Shown here one piece after another: positions 11,301 to 23,234 of a stretch of DNA of 64,000 nucleotides; position 1 is the stretch's first letter; each line of letters opens with the position of its first letter. The translations under genes were made by a program, and so were the position numbers. The DNA lies in assembly GCF_035222375.1 (NCBI RefSeq), contig NW_026946363.1:5208001-5272000 (forward strand), written 5' to 3'. This DNA comes from Podospora pseudocomata. Its lineage: Eukaryota; Ascomycota; Sordariomycetes; Sordariales; Podosporaceae. The notes below the pieces were generated by a model. That model searched no databases, was not told the DNA's origin, and saw only the letters and a program-made list of their open reading frames with translations.

Positions 11301-14300
11301 GATGCCAAGACTGGAACAAGCGCACCGAACCTCGTGATGCTTTGTTTATTTGTGTGCCAGACGGCTCTTCTTCGCTGTAATTTCACTCAGCCAGCTGTAC
11401 TCTCGACGGCGAGGCTGTCAGTGCCGACCATCACCCTTGGGCTGCGGTTCAGCATCCGAGTCGGGTTTATCTACAGGTGTGGTAGCTGGTGTCCGTTTTG
11501 AGGAAGCCCCTGTCGAATCTGTAACGGCCCCTTGCTTGTAGATCCTGGTCCGTGTGTCTTCCCGCCAGAAGTCACTTGCTCTCCCAAACCTCCACGCAAG
11601 CTCCTGCCAATTTTGTTTCGGCACTCATTTTTATGAGTTTCTCGTATGCGGACCTTTTCACCCTGCTTGCACCGTTGTGCGTTTCTCCCTTCTCCGCGGG
11701 GAGAATAACTAAAATCGTGGAGTCGAAGTCCCCGAATGTGACCCTCTTGTCCCCGACGGCACCCGTAGTCAGCGTCAAACAACAAGTCAAGTCAAGTCAA
11801 CCACGACTCGGGTCTTCCTCCCGTTGTCGGCTCTTGACGACAACTGCAACCTTGTCATCTCTCGTACCTAGGCATAGGTAATCTCAAACGCCAGGGAAGC
11901 AGGGCTACAAAGAGATGCCAGCCATGCCACGTGATGGCGATGATCTTCAGCATAGGGAAACACTGTCGATGTAGAGGCTGGATGTGCATCTTGATGTACC
12001 GTTCGACCGACGATCAAAACCGTTGCATATTGTGGCGACCTTTCGTTCCTGATCCGCATCTGGGTTCCTGACTATCATCCGCCATGTGAAGCCGAACAGA
12101 CTTCGACTCTTCAGTGCAGGCTTTTGCAAAGTCATGTGAGCGTCTTGTTCTCGCGTTATTGGGTTGAGTCGTCCTGGAAAGCTCCGAGACATCTCCGTCT
12201 GCAGCCTGCTAATTTGACGCAACTGTCAACAAGAAATTTGATGTTCTCACCACCACAACTTTCATAGTTGACATCGCCGACCTAACCACTTATACAACAG
12301 GGGTTTCCGGGGAAGTTGTGTTTCGTGTGGCCCAGAACGGTTTAGTTTAAGCGATCGCTCACTTTACATGTACAGGGTAAGTTGAATGTTCATATGTGAG
12401 CACCTGGAAGCGAATATGATCGCCTCAACTGTACCAGAAACAGCACAAATGCTTGATGGAAACGGCAGGGCCAACTCGTGGGTAACTCAGAGCTGCATGT
12501 TTAGCCCATAACCCTCGGTTAGCAGAACAGTATCGTGGTACCGTGGGGGAACCAACTTTCTCGAGCGATAGAGGTACAGAGGCCTGCCAATCCTTTTATG
12601 CAAGCCACTTGAGTCGATCGACGCCAAGAGACTGATTAGGACAATGAGTTTTTCTGATCAAAATGAACCTTGCTGCTGCTGTGGTTGGGTTGATAGATCC
12701 AACAGGTGCGTCGTGTCTCTCGAGCCTGGCATAAACCATGGTTCTGTGCGGGTGGACCGACCAAAGCACTCGACAGAGGCTCCGGGCAGCCCAGAATGGC
12801 AAAGAGCAGCACACGCACAAATTTTTGAGATGCGAACCCAGCCGGTGTTGCATCGGGCCAGCTCAGCTGGTCCAGAATGTTTGCTATGTGGATATGTAGA
12901 GGTCGGCGGACAGAGGAGGCTGAAGGTCGTCTCAAGTAGGATTGTAATATATCCAGCCGCGTCCCGTCAAAACCTTCTGTAGCCTCCGGTAGAATTGTCG
13001 CGCTGTGGTTAGAGGAAAATGCCACTTCCCAAGGCTGAAACCTACAGCAGCTGACCGTCTTTCCAGACTCTCCATTTCGCCATCCCGAACCTCTCTCCCG
13101 ATGCCCAACTTGCGGTGTCAGAATGGGTGTGAGGGGATTAGGGCCCGCTGACTGTTCATGGGGAGCATGAAGGCTTCAAGCCCCATCCGATGTGCCGCCA
13201 TTGGCTGCGGCTACCGCTGACTTGCAGGGGAGAAGAGAAAGAGCAGCCTGTTGAGCTTTACCCCCCCTTGCTAACCCCGCTTAGTAGGAGCAGTGATGGA
13301 TGGTGGCTTCTTGCTTGCGGGGGTTTATTCCCGGTCCTCTTTGCGGTGAGTGGCCGATGTCCAGTGCTGGTGGTGGGGTTGTATCCTAAGATGGTCGCCG
13401 GGAACGCAGCCCAACTGGCGGAGAGTGGAAGCCATCATCCTCAAAGCAAGGAAAGAGAAGAGGGCAGCAACAGCTCATCTACCGCTACAAGCGCGAGCCA
13501 AGCATGTCGACTGGTGCGGTGATAGTTCTAGGAAGAGTCCAGTGTACAGTTGCTGGTGACGAAGTCCTGGCTATGTCAAAGGCGGAGTGTTGATATCTCG
13601 GAATTCGATGAGATGCTCTATGTTGCCTGGCTGTTATTGTTTACTTGTTCCGTTTTGGCAAGAACAATGGCTTTGATATCAAGGTCGGCACGTCAGTTGA
13701 GGAAAGGGTAGGAGGTTAAGGATAATGAATGGACCAGGGTAGTGGCCCAGGTATCTCGCTCGGTGTCGTGTAGAGTTTAGGGTGGTGTAGGGATACGCCA
13801 TCCGTTTCTGGGACCGTTTCTCCGCGCTGTCGTCAGTTAGATGAACAGCGTCATACAAAGCAGAAGCATGTAACCTCTGACCCAGTGCGAGCCTCATCCC
13901 TTGAGCAACTGGAAAACGGCGGGGCTCAGTGATGTCACGCCCCCCCCAGGATGCGATAGCGACCCCTAAAATCGCTGTGTTTAGCACTGAAACACAGGGT
14001 CTTGATATCTTCCATTACCCATTCCGAAGAGATTGATCATGAAGACAGGCGAGGGTTGGACAAGAGACGTCACTGGGCCTAAAAATGACCCGCGATCCTT
14101 CGATGAAAGAGAAAAGGCAAAGGCACAAGACGGCGGTAGTTTGGTGCCCCACTTTAACATCCTTGCTGGCTCCGCACCTTCCGCCGCCACACCACCACAC
14201 CACCACTGAAATGGCGGAATGGTTCCCCAGCGTCATCAATTCCACTTCAATGTCACCGACTTGAGGGGTACGATGGGTAGTTTGCGGTTATACCGCTGAA

Positions 14301-15159
14301 GAGGTGCGCTGAAATCTTCTCGCTCGACTTCAGCTACGACCTGACCTAAACCATGATATCCTCAGTGCCTCGCTTTTTCTACACCACTATTACTGCTACT
14401 ACTACTGCAGGATCTCGATGTAGATTAAACGTTTGGTTCCTGAATCCACAGTGTGTGGGGTTGGCTAGGCAGTGCCAGGACAGTCCTAGTCTGCCTAGTT
14501 AACTGCGAACAACTGGAATCTGCATGTATTGCCTCTTTTGGCTAACACACAGTCTGTCCAGCGTCAGCGGTGAGTGGGTGGAGCCCCCAATTGTGCTTTG
14601 CTGGCTGGCATGCAATTCCGCAGAATTCGATCCCACCAACTCCGTGCCTGGTCAAGCAAAGGTGCCACACACCTCATTCACACCCTGGCATACAGCCCAT
14701 CCCGTCACAATACATACAACAAAAGCATGATTTGCCCCTCTCTGAGGTACCTACCGTTACCTGTTGGCCAATGTTTGTGATAGTGTGCTGATATGGGCGT
14801 CAACAGAGAGCGTATGAATTCGAACAGCGTAGCTTACAGGTGACTAGCGAGCAGAGGAAATCGATTTGACCGAGCAAATTAGCAGGTCAGAATGGAGTAC
14901 ACTTGGATTGGGCTTTTAACAGTCCCTGCATAACGAAGGCCCCCATTGCAAGTCGTCCTCCACAAAAAGCACAGAAAACATCGGTGGCGTTGTTAGCCGG
15001 AACGCCAGGGCAGCACTACGTGTACCTGAAAGCAACTGTACTTTGCATCTTGAACGGGCCGCTCGCTGAAGGGTGAGCTTGAACCAACTGTTCACACCGA
15101 CCGAACCCGTCCCCGAAACCTGAACGTCATCCTTCACCTTGAAAGCCATTGATGCCATG
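5331..15159. other. Gene-poor region, about 9.8 kb
   Basis: No recognisable gene, rRNA or intact mobile element is visible. The first 1.7 kb after the tRNA is richer in A+T and includes a degenerate tandem repeat (separate entry). There is an A-run near 7495-7507, several short hydrophobic or Pro/Arg-rich ORFs without family motifs, and one unusually long minus-strand open frame at 9602-10585 that starts on a non-ATG codon. The region may serve as distal regulatory DNA for the downstream flbC-like gene, may be a remnant of decayed elements, or both. Confidence 0.5.
6398..6646. repeat. Degenerate about 15-bp minisatellite
   Basis: Imperfect units of 14-16 bp share a core resembling AAAAGGGGTC or AARAGAGGTC followed by 4-6 variable bases. 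Exact core copies start at 6458 and 6473, exactly 15 bp apart, and close variants follow at about 6489, 6505 and 6572-6615. The array is interrupted at about 6520-6570. The unit does not match any element I recognise. Confidence 0.6.
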
Positions 15160-16479
15160 CCGCTTCCCGCCTCATTCGCAGCTTTTCATCGTGGCCTTCC
15201 TCGCACCGCCAAAAGTCATTCCTGGCAACAAAGCAGCCCTGCTTGACCAAGCCGGGACAGACGGACACCTTGAAAGAAGCAATTCTGGAGTCTAATATCT
15301 TGCGTCCCCGCCAGCAGCAGGGGAGCAAGAGAGACAACATTTCTCCACCCCCCGTCCCCCGGCTGCCCCCGTCCCCCGTTTCACCGCAACCCCAGTCGTG
15401 GCAGAGACGGTCCCATTCTTTTTTGCCTCTGGACCCCTGCTGCCAGGTCATCCTCGATTCCGTATTCCTTGCAACCTCCACCGGCTCACCCTCCGCTGCA
15501 CCACAGACGCACAGCGAGCTGCCGTCCGGCCTGTCCATTGACTTCATTGCTTTCCCCCTGTGGATAAGTGTGGGAGGGGTTGCTTGTTTTGTGCTTGGCA
15601 TACCCTTCTTTCGTCTTGACTCCTCTGTCCCATACCCTGCCCTTCTATAAGACCGGTGCCGGCACTGACAGACGGTCTGTTGGAGAGAGAGCATTAAGCA
15701 TTATCGTGCAGCCATCACCGCCGCCACATCTTCACGCAATTCTACCCTTCAAAAATTTGACCGTTATTAGACCGGATCGTCACCGTCACGGCCCGCTTCT
15801 GGACTGTCTCGCAGCCCACGCTCACCTAGCCTTTCTAGCTCAGGCGTGATTTTGCCCATTATCCCACGCCCTCAGATACCAGCTTCGAACACCACCACCG
15901 CCTGCTGATCCTGCCCGCCCAAGTGCTCGTTTTGCCCGATTCAAACCAAGCACCTGCTCCCCACGCCTAACCAGGACCACGGCCGTTCAGAGGAGACCCT
16001 CTTGCGGCATCCATCCCACTCGTTTCATCCCAATTGAACCCGCCCTGGCAGGGCCCTTGGGGGACCATAGGGATATTTCGTGCGCAGATCCCTTCTGCCG
16101 GAAAGTCGTCACTTGTTGCTGCGTCTCCACCTGTCCCGCTGACCAGAGAGGGCAATAACGTTCAGACGACTTGTGAAGCGATTGGCTTAGCGTGCAGTCT
16201 GGGAACTCCATCCTCGCAGGCGCAGGGCTGCTTGCTTGCGCATGCCATCTGTGCTCATCTCTTGTCACACTCAGACCCCCAACCCCATACACACCCAGAC
16301 ACCTTCAAAGACACTTAAGGACGCTGATCCGTCCTTCTCGACTGCCCGTGGTCCGATCTTCTTCTCGAGTCCGACCCAGCTTAAAGGAATCACACACCTG
16401 ATCAGCACCACTAGCATCTCACTTCCAACAACGCTTCGGAAAGGGGATTACTTACACCAACACGCCGTCCCATCTCATC
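15160..16479 (+). promoter_or_regulatory. Promoter and long ATG-depleted leader of the flbC-like gene
   Basis: On the plus strand no ATG occurs from 15160 to 16241 (1082 nt), although CAT is common in the same stretch, so the depletion is strand-specific. A TATAA sequence lies at 15646-15650. The single leader ATG, at 16242, is in a weak context (C at -3) and opens a frame of 233 codons that crosses the main start and ends at 16943. The main ATG at 16480 has A at -3. The pattern suggests a leader of about 0.8-1.3 kb with one overlapping uORF. Confidence 0.6.
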
Positions 16480-16943
16480 ATGACTATGACCATAGACACA
16501 CACAACCAACACCGCTTCGGATCCTTAAACTTCGACCACATGTCTTCCTACTCGAGCCACCCGCACTTCACCAACCCTTGGGTTTCGACGTCGGCCTCTG
16601 CTGGCCCCGGACCTCAGGGTGGGAGTCAGAGTCTCTATGTGAGCAGCCAGGACGGCACCAGCCTACCTCACCTCAACCTCAACGGCCTCTCAAAACACCA
16701 ACATTCCAACAGGCCCAGCGGCAGCACGTCGATGGCGCCATATGCCCCCCTTCCCGTCTCAGCGTCATCAGCCGGAGATGTCTACAGCAGACAACACGAT
16801 ATGATGCCCATGTCCCAAGATCTCCTCAGCATCAACCGGTTACAACACCCAACCACATCGGCCGCCCCTTACGACACCTCGGCCTACACAACATCGGCGT
16901 CTCCTGTCACGGCATCCTACGCCACATCACCAACAGCTTATGA
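16242..16943 (+). promoter_or_regulatory. Overlapping uORF of the flbC-like gene
   Basis: Frame opened by the only ATG in the leader. It runs in a different frame from the main CDS and overlaps its first 464 nt. No family similarity is visible in its translation, so it is more likely regulatory than a second protein. Ribosomes that start here cannot reach the main ATG without leaky scanning. A leader intron removing it cannot be excluded, but I see no strong donor before it. Confidence 0.45.
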
Positions 16944-17774
16944 TCAGCTTGGCTACGCGCCAGCGCCTATCAGGGGGACATATGCTGCGCTCGCGCCTGA
17001 AGACAGCTCCAGGAGGTACTCTCAGCAGTCAGTCGCTTCCAGCCTCATGAGCCTCCACTCGTCTGGCGGCCCAGAAGGCCAGTACCAGCATACTTCAGAA
17101 TCTGACTATGATTTCAGGGGACTTCAACCGGACGACCGGAGAAGCTTTCAAGATGCCCTCGAGGCAAGCCATGGCATGATGTCTCTCAGCCAGGACACAC
17201 CCCGCAACATCTACGATGTTCGTGCTCGGCAACGAGGGTCGACCGAGTCTTATGGGTTCCCATCCACCCACTCAGCGACCTCGAGCGTGTCCTCGACCGG
17301 CTTCAGCCCTTACTATGGTGGTTCTGTGGACGGGTCGGTAAGCGACTACTCGACGACTGGTTCCGACATCGAGTCGCTGTCCGGGCGCACGCTCCCAAGG
17401 CCCCAGGGTCTCATGTCGAGCCAGCCACCAGCGCCACAGTCGATGATGGGATCATTCAGCTCCAAGGTCTCCTCCAGCACACAAAAGAAGCACAAGTGCA
17501 AGGTCTGTGACAAGCGATTCACGAGACCAAGTTCGTTGCAAACGCACATGTACAGCCACACAGGAGAGAAGCGTGAGTCTTGTCGTTCTTTCCACATAGT
17601 TGTCTATCCGCTCTAACAGCTTTTCCCGCAGCATTCCAATGTGAGGTTGAAGGATGCGGTCGCAACTTCTCCGTCGTCTCCAATCTTCGTCGACATAGAA
17701 AGGTTCACAAGAACCAAGGAGAGCCCCAGACACCATCAGAAACTGGTTCCGAGGATCACCAATCAGACGAATAA
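16480..17774 (+). CDS. flbC: C2H2 zinc-finger developmental regulator, FlbC-like
   Basis: Two exons, 16480-17572 and 17632-17774, separated by a 59-nt intron (donor GTGAGT, branch CTCTAAC, acceptor CAG). Joined, they encode 411 residues. The first 330 or so are Ser/Thr/Tyr/Gln-rich and disordered. Two C2H2 fingers follow: C340-C343-H356-H360 and C368-C373-H386-H390, linked by TGEKPFQC across the splice junction, then a short acidic tail. Finger sequence, finger placement at the C-terminus and protein size fit FlbC (Aspergillus) and flb-3 (Neurospora), activators of conidiation and development. The intron splits the two fingers, so failure to splice would delete the second finger after about 14 extra residues. 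The FlbC orthology is inferred from the finger sequence and should be tested by reciprocal search. Confidence 0.85.
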
Positions 17775-20700
17775 ATATGAATCACCTCACTGTCCGATCC
17801 CCTATTCTCATCATGTCCGCCATCACGACCTCGTCACAATCATTCAACAATAGAACTACAACCTTGTAATTTATCGTCACTTACACACAACACACATACC
17901 ACACCATACACATATGAGCATTCAGGGGATCACATCCACCACATCGAACGCCATACTTCTTCATCTACGGACGAGTCAACATCTATCGCTTTTAATCCTT
18001 TTTTCTTAATCTGTCATTGGTCAAAAGAGCGAAGAGCGGCATCTTCCAACAGGAAATGAGGCAGGAGATGTCTCCCTTGGACGATACCCTCATGGCATCG
18101 GCGTTACGGGTTGTGTTTTTTCTTTTTTGTTCAAGGCATGCAGCAAGCTGCATTTGCCCTTCTGTACTGTCGCTTGCGTGTCACACTATACGGATTTTCA
18201 TTGTCACAAAACGGATTTGGAGCGGACGGCGGGGGTTTTCGGAGGTTAGGTCTCCAGAGTTTGGGACACAACATACACGAGATGTACCCTGGCACGACAT
18301 GGTAGATATTTTCTAGCGATGAGGAACGAAAGCAGAGCAGGGGCGGCATCACTATCACTCCTCCTCTCCCTGGCCTTGTTGTATTTTGGGTGGACGGTCT
18401 GTGGAAAGGCGGGGAGAGGGGAGCACATTTCACACATTACATACCTACACACCTACCTAAACATAATCATGTACTATTAGCACACCACGTGGTCTCTCTA
18501 GACCCTGCCTCGCTCGAACCAGTTCGCTGTACGACGTGGCAACAAAAAATCGATGAACCATCAACCAACCTTGCTATTCATCCTCCCGAAGCTTCGACCC
18601 CATATTCCATGTGTTCTTATTCCAATAGTCCCTAATCTGCCAACGTAACCCGAACACAATGACCCTGAAAAAAAAATAGCTTTATTCTCCGCACTCAGTT
18701 TAAATGCTTGCAATTAACCATTGACAGGATCATCATTCCCTCGGCACCATTTCGCAAGTCCCATTACCCACACTTCATCTAGACGCAGTTTCAGGACAAT
18801 TGTCTCCCCAATCGACAAGCCTACCCGACAAGCACCGCAGATTCTGTCTGACCCGGAACGACTGCGACGCCCCGCACCCGATACACGCAACCATGCAAAA
18901 AGCATGTCAGCATGGTTCTCTGCGTGCACTCGCACGAACAAAGTTTCCACACCAAAGACACACCAAAGAGAGATAGATGTACGCGAGCAGGATGAGGAAG
19001 CAAGCGTCTTCCTTGGAGCCACCATGGTTGGTTGACTTGGGGCGCGCGATCGACAAGAGACATGCTGCCTGGTCATCACGCCTGCCGTCACGACAAACGT
19101 TCGCACTGCAGTACCGACGATCCACTCTATCTTGTACCGCTTCAGATTAGTTACTCGCCGCCTTGTCCTGCGCACCTTCCAACAACAAGCGGTGTTTTCT
19201 TGGTACATACACCTCGTTTCTGTCCCGTCGACGACACGCACTGAACAATCAACCAGACATCAGCACATACACGTGTCATCCCAGACCGCCCGCCCCTCGG
19301 GACACCTCGAGGCAAGACGGCGGCAAGGTGGACCACGGAGGGAAGAAGGAAGCCCGGAACCGGAAGGAGATCATCGCCCTCCCCCCGGCGTGGCGCCAAC
19401 CCGGTCGGCCCTTCCACAGCCTTCGCCAACTGGGACTGATGCCCAAGAACCCCAACAAGGCCACAAGGCAAAGACGTGGAGCCCTATATTGACGCCTTAC
19501 CTTGGGGCGAACACCTCAAAAGGGGGTGGGACAACAAGGAGGAGGCGAATAAGATACTTCGGCGACAACTTTCCTCTCTTGACCAAAGAGGAAGATAACC
19601 AACCTTGTCGAGGAACCTTGAGGGCTACGCTATGTTTCAAATCTGCAAATCAGTCTCTTCGGCTCCAAGCCCAGGGCTGCTGAGGAGATGGCTCTGATCA
19701 TTGCCCTCAATGGTAAGTTCCAATCACACGGCCATCGCCCAGTGGAAGCTTGAATTTGCTGAAGCAGTGCTGATCCGGGGCTAGAAAGCGGGGGTATAAC
19801 CACCAGAGAACCAAGAAAATCTGAACATGACAGCATCTACGCGCGCTCTCGTCTAACATATAGATGGGGACCATCTTACTCGTCTACCACCGAGGACATG
19901 TGAACATGGCCTTCATCTAGCACACTATGTCTGGAACGGGGATGGAGGGTGGGGTTGTTGATGGTGATGATATTGCAAGTCCCTACCGTTCGCCATCGCT
20001 TTTCCCAACCGGGTCCCTTCCCTTCACAGCCACAATGGACACCTCCTGATCGCTCTTCTCATCTATGTACATACAATTCAAACCAGGACAATGAAGGGGG
20101 ACACGATGGGGCTGCAAGATGATGAAGCATAAGAAGAAAAACTGGGAACAGGATGGGTTCCTATTCGACAAAATGACGCAGTCGGGAAGACCTGCCTGCG
20201 AATGCAGAGTTCCTCAAGCCCCCCGGCCCCCACAACCATCAACGTTGTTTCGGCAGTGGGAACACACGGAAAGAAAACAGACAAGACCCAGACACATGGC
20301 GAGGTCGGGCAGATGGGAACCTGGAACTCGGAGGAAAGCACCACAGGGTGAGACATTGGGATGTGGGCTTTTGGTGTCAGATGGCGTAGAGGGCCGAACG
20401 GTAACGGCTACTGTCAAAACTGCGCCTTCTTTCGGCATTCAGCTTTTGTAGGAGGCTGGAGACTGACATCAATAAAGGGATTATGAGGGAGGTAGGTACA
20501 GCATGATTTCCTGCTTGGACCAAAATGTTGTGTTGGCAAAGCTGTGGTTGATATCATCGTCAAACGTCACGACGTGGTGTCGAATGGATGCTTGTGTGTG
20601 GTCAATTTGTGGAGTGGCCCCACAAATGACGTCGGCGTGTAAGGCTTGGCCCTGGCGACCCAATTGAGGCTTGGGAAGGATTCCGCACTCACATTTTCAT

Positions 20701-21529
20701 GAGCTGAGCCATTGGACTATTATCTCTGATTGATCTATTGCCTCCTCAGGCTGCGACCCTGTTTCCAGTAGCATTATTCGCCGAAGGGCACGCAGCAAAG
20801 AGCTATGCCCGCCTTTCTACCTCTGTTGATGGTGGGCTGCAAGATGGCGACAGTTTTCCCCGCGGCATTATTCCCCGCCAATCAGAACGGCCCCGCTAAC
20901 AACGACGGATCTTCAGGGTCCTCCTCCATTTTGTTCACAAAAAAAAAAAAAGCTGGAAAGCTGCCGAGGCGTGTCCAATGAGTGCTTGATCTCGAGCGGC
21001 ACAGGCACCAGATGCCTCCCACTGTGCCGTTAGCCTTTTTTCAGCTACCTCAGCTTTTGGACAACACGAAGGAAGGCCCACTAGGCTCATTATCAGATCC
21101 GGAGTCACAGAATCACATTGCATAACACCACCTACCCATGCCCACCAGGACAAGACGGTCTGTTTGAGCTGGCGAGCCAGCAACCAAGTTCAATGCAGTC
21201 TAATGCAGTTGCGTGGAGAAGAGGGGGTCCCCGTCACTGTGGAGAGGCAGATGTGTTCGCCGACCTCCAACATGTTCCCCCTCATCCAACCAGAGTATGT
21301 ACCCTCTTCGTCATGACCTCGCAGCTGGCAAAAAAAAAAAACTTGGATGCAATAAGGTCCTCGGCCAACATGACATGATGGCGCCACCTTACGCCGCGAG
21401 AGTACTGTAAACAGCAAAAATACCACTCCCAAACAGCACTGGGCAAAAATCACAGGGAAGACTTGACGTTGATTCAATGCCGGTATATCATGACGTCATT
21501 AATGCTTACTTTTGGTCCATTAACGGGGG

Positions 21530-21580
21530 GACGGCCCCACTTGGGCCGTCAACTAACCAACGGTGGACTGCACCGTTTTT
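21530..21580 (+). other. Two adjacent perfect hairpins followed by a T-run
   Basis: Hairpin 1 has an 8-bp stem, GACGGCCC (21530-21537) with GGGCCGTC (21543-21550), and a 5-nt loop. Hairpin 2 has a 7-bp stem, AACGGTG (21559-21565) with CACCGTT (21571-21577), and a 5-nt loop. Five T's fill 21576-21580. The arrangement resembles the 3' end of a small Pol III transcript, but I cannot identify an RNA family. Confidence 0.35.
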
Positions 21581-23195
21581 GAGGGATGACAAAGCCTCCA
21601 CAAAACGCTTTCTCGAGTCATGTCGGGCAGTTCGGTTCGTCCTGTCGTTGTCAACTGTTTGACTTTAACCACTGTTACCGCTTCAGATAAGTAAATGCGC
21701 TTGGAGTTTGATGGACCCGTGGGAACAGTTCCAAATCGAAAATTCCCTCGCTAGCAGGGAGAGACTGTCTTAGTGTGCCTGTATCCCAGTATCCCCCTCA
21801 TTCCGGAGACCATGTCCCTGCGAGTTTGGCCGGCCCCGCTATTCACATCCAGGGTCTTGGCTCTGAGTTTTGAAGAATTCAGATGACACTTGGATGCTCT
21901 CCACGGGGGACACCTTTCACCTCAGCAACAGCTTCTGGTAACGTTGTTCCTGAGAGATTCTGCACGCCAAGTTGTTTGTGCATGCTTGACCACAGCAACA
22001 ACATCCACGGGAGAGTTATCGAAAAGAACGCAGTCGCATTGCAGCGCCCGCTCACGGCTAAAGCACCAAAAAAGCCAGCAACACCTACTTTTTTCTACAT
22101 GGTCTTTTTACGTCAAAAGAGCCCAACAAACACCACGGTTCCATCACACCGTTGCTTTCTGATCCACCGAGGCGCAGCGCCCAGAGTGACCCAGGCAGAA
22201 TCTGAAACAGCTGATGATCTCACCAGAACCAAGGCCAGCATCATTGCAATTTACCGCACATGCTGTTAAACACCCGGCAAGGACAGGCCTGAGTGCCATT
22301 TTGTTGCATTTCCCGGGGTACGCTGCCACGACACGACTGTGCCTCTTATCCCTACGGCTGAGTTCTGGAAGGGGATTCGTCCAACTGAGCACATTGGGCT
22401 TTGCTAACGACACTGTCGTGATTTTTTTTTTTCTCCCTCGTCGTCTACACAGTGTATTTTCAGCCTCTTTTCCGCCGCCACCTCGAGAACCGGTTTTTCA
22501 AATTGCCATAGCTGCTGGCTCAAAATCCCATCTTTCGTCTTGTCAATCAATGTCAGCTCAGCGGATCTGTGCATGAGAGACCCTGAATTTCATATCGTGC
22601 AGAACCGACATGACTTTATTCCTGGACTTTAGCACACCGGATATTATTTATCTCGTGTTGACAGTTCTGAATCCCGCGTTTACATTTCATGATGCTACCA
22701 CGATGGTAACTGACTACACTGCTAAGTCCGAGAGGTACCTCGGTACCTACACTCTACACCGTCCGCTTACCTCGTTTGCCTTTTTCACCCACGACTTGTA
22801 CAACCGAACAGTAGACAGGTACAAGATTCGCACTTTTCGTTGTCTGCACCTCTCATTCGATAGGGCCTCACCCACGTCAAACACACCCGGTCTCCCGTCA
22901 TGCCCCATTCACACACAACATGCACACCACCGGCACCACCACACCTTACCAAACTCAGCTCCATTCTGGGGCGGCAGATGGGCGGTGTCGAGGGTTATCT
23001 ACCTAATGGAGGTCGGTGTCACGCACGTGTTCACAAAAACTGTGTAGTTCCTCATCCAGCCTCAGCGCCTCAGGGTAGGAAGTGGCGAACAAACTTGTCC
23101 CGTCCTTCCCTCCTGAGCCCAAATGGCCGAATACAACCCCCCTCATTATGGTTCCCGTTCAGCAGTCTGCTGTGTCTACACCTAACGCCTAACGC

Positions 23196-23196
<1 letters not shown>

Positions 23197-23234
<38 letters not shown>
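23197..23234. repeat. GGCT tetranucleotide microsatellite
   Basis: About nine perfect tandem copies of GGCT (also readable as CTGG) with no interruption. It lies in noncoding DNA. Confidence 0.9.
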
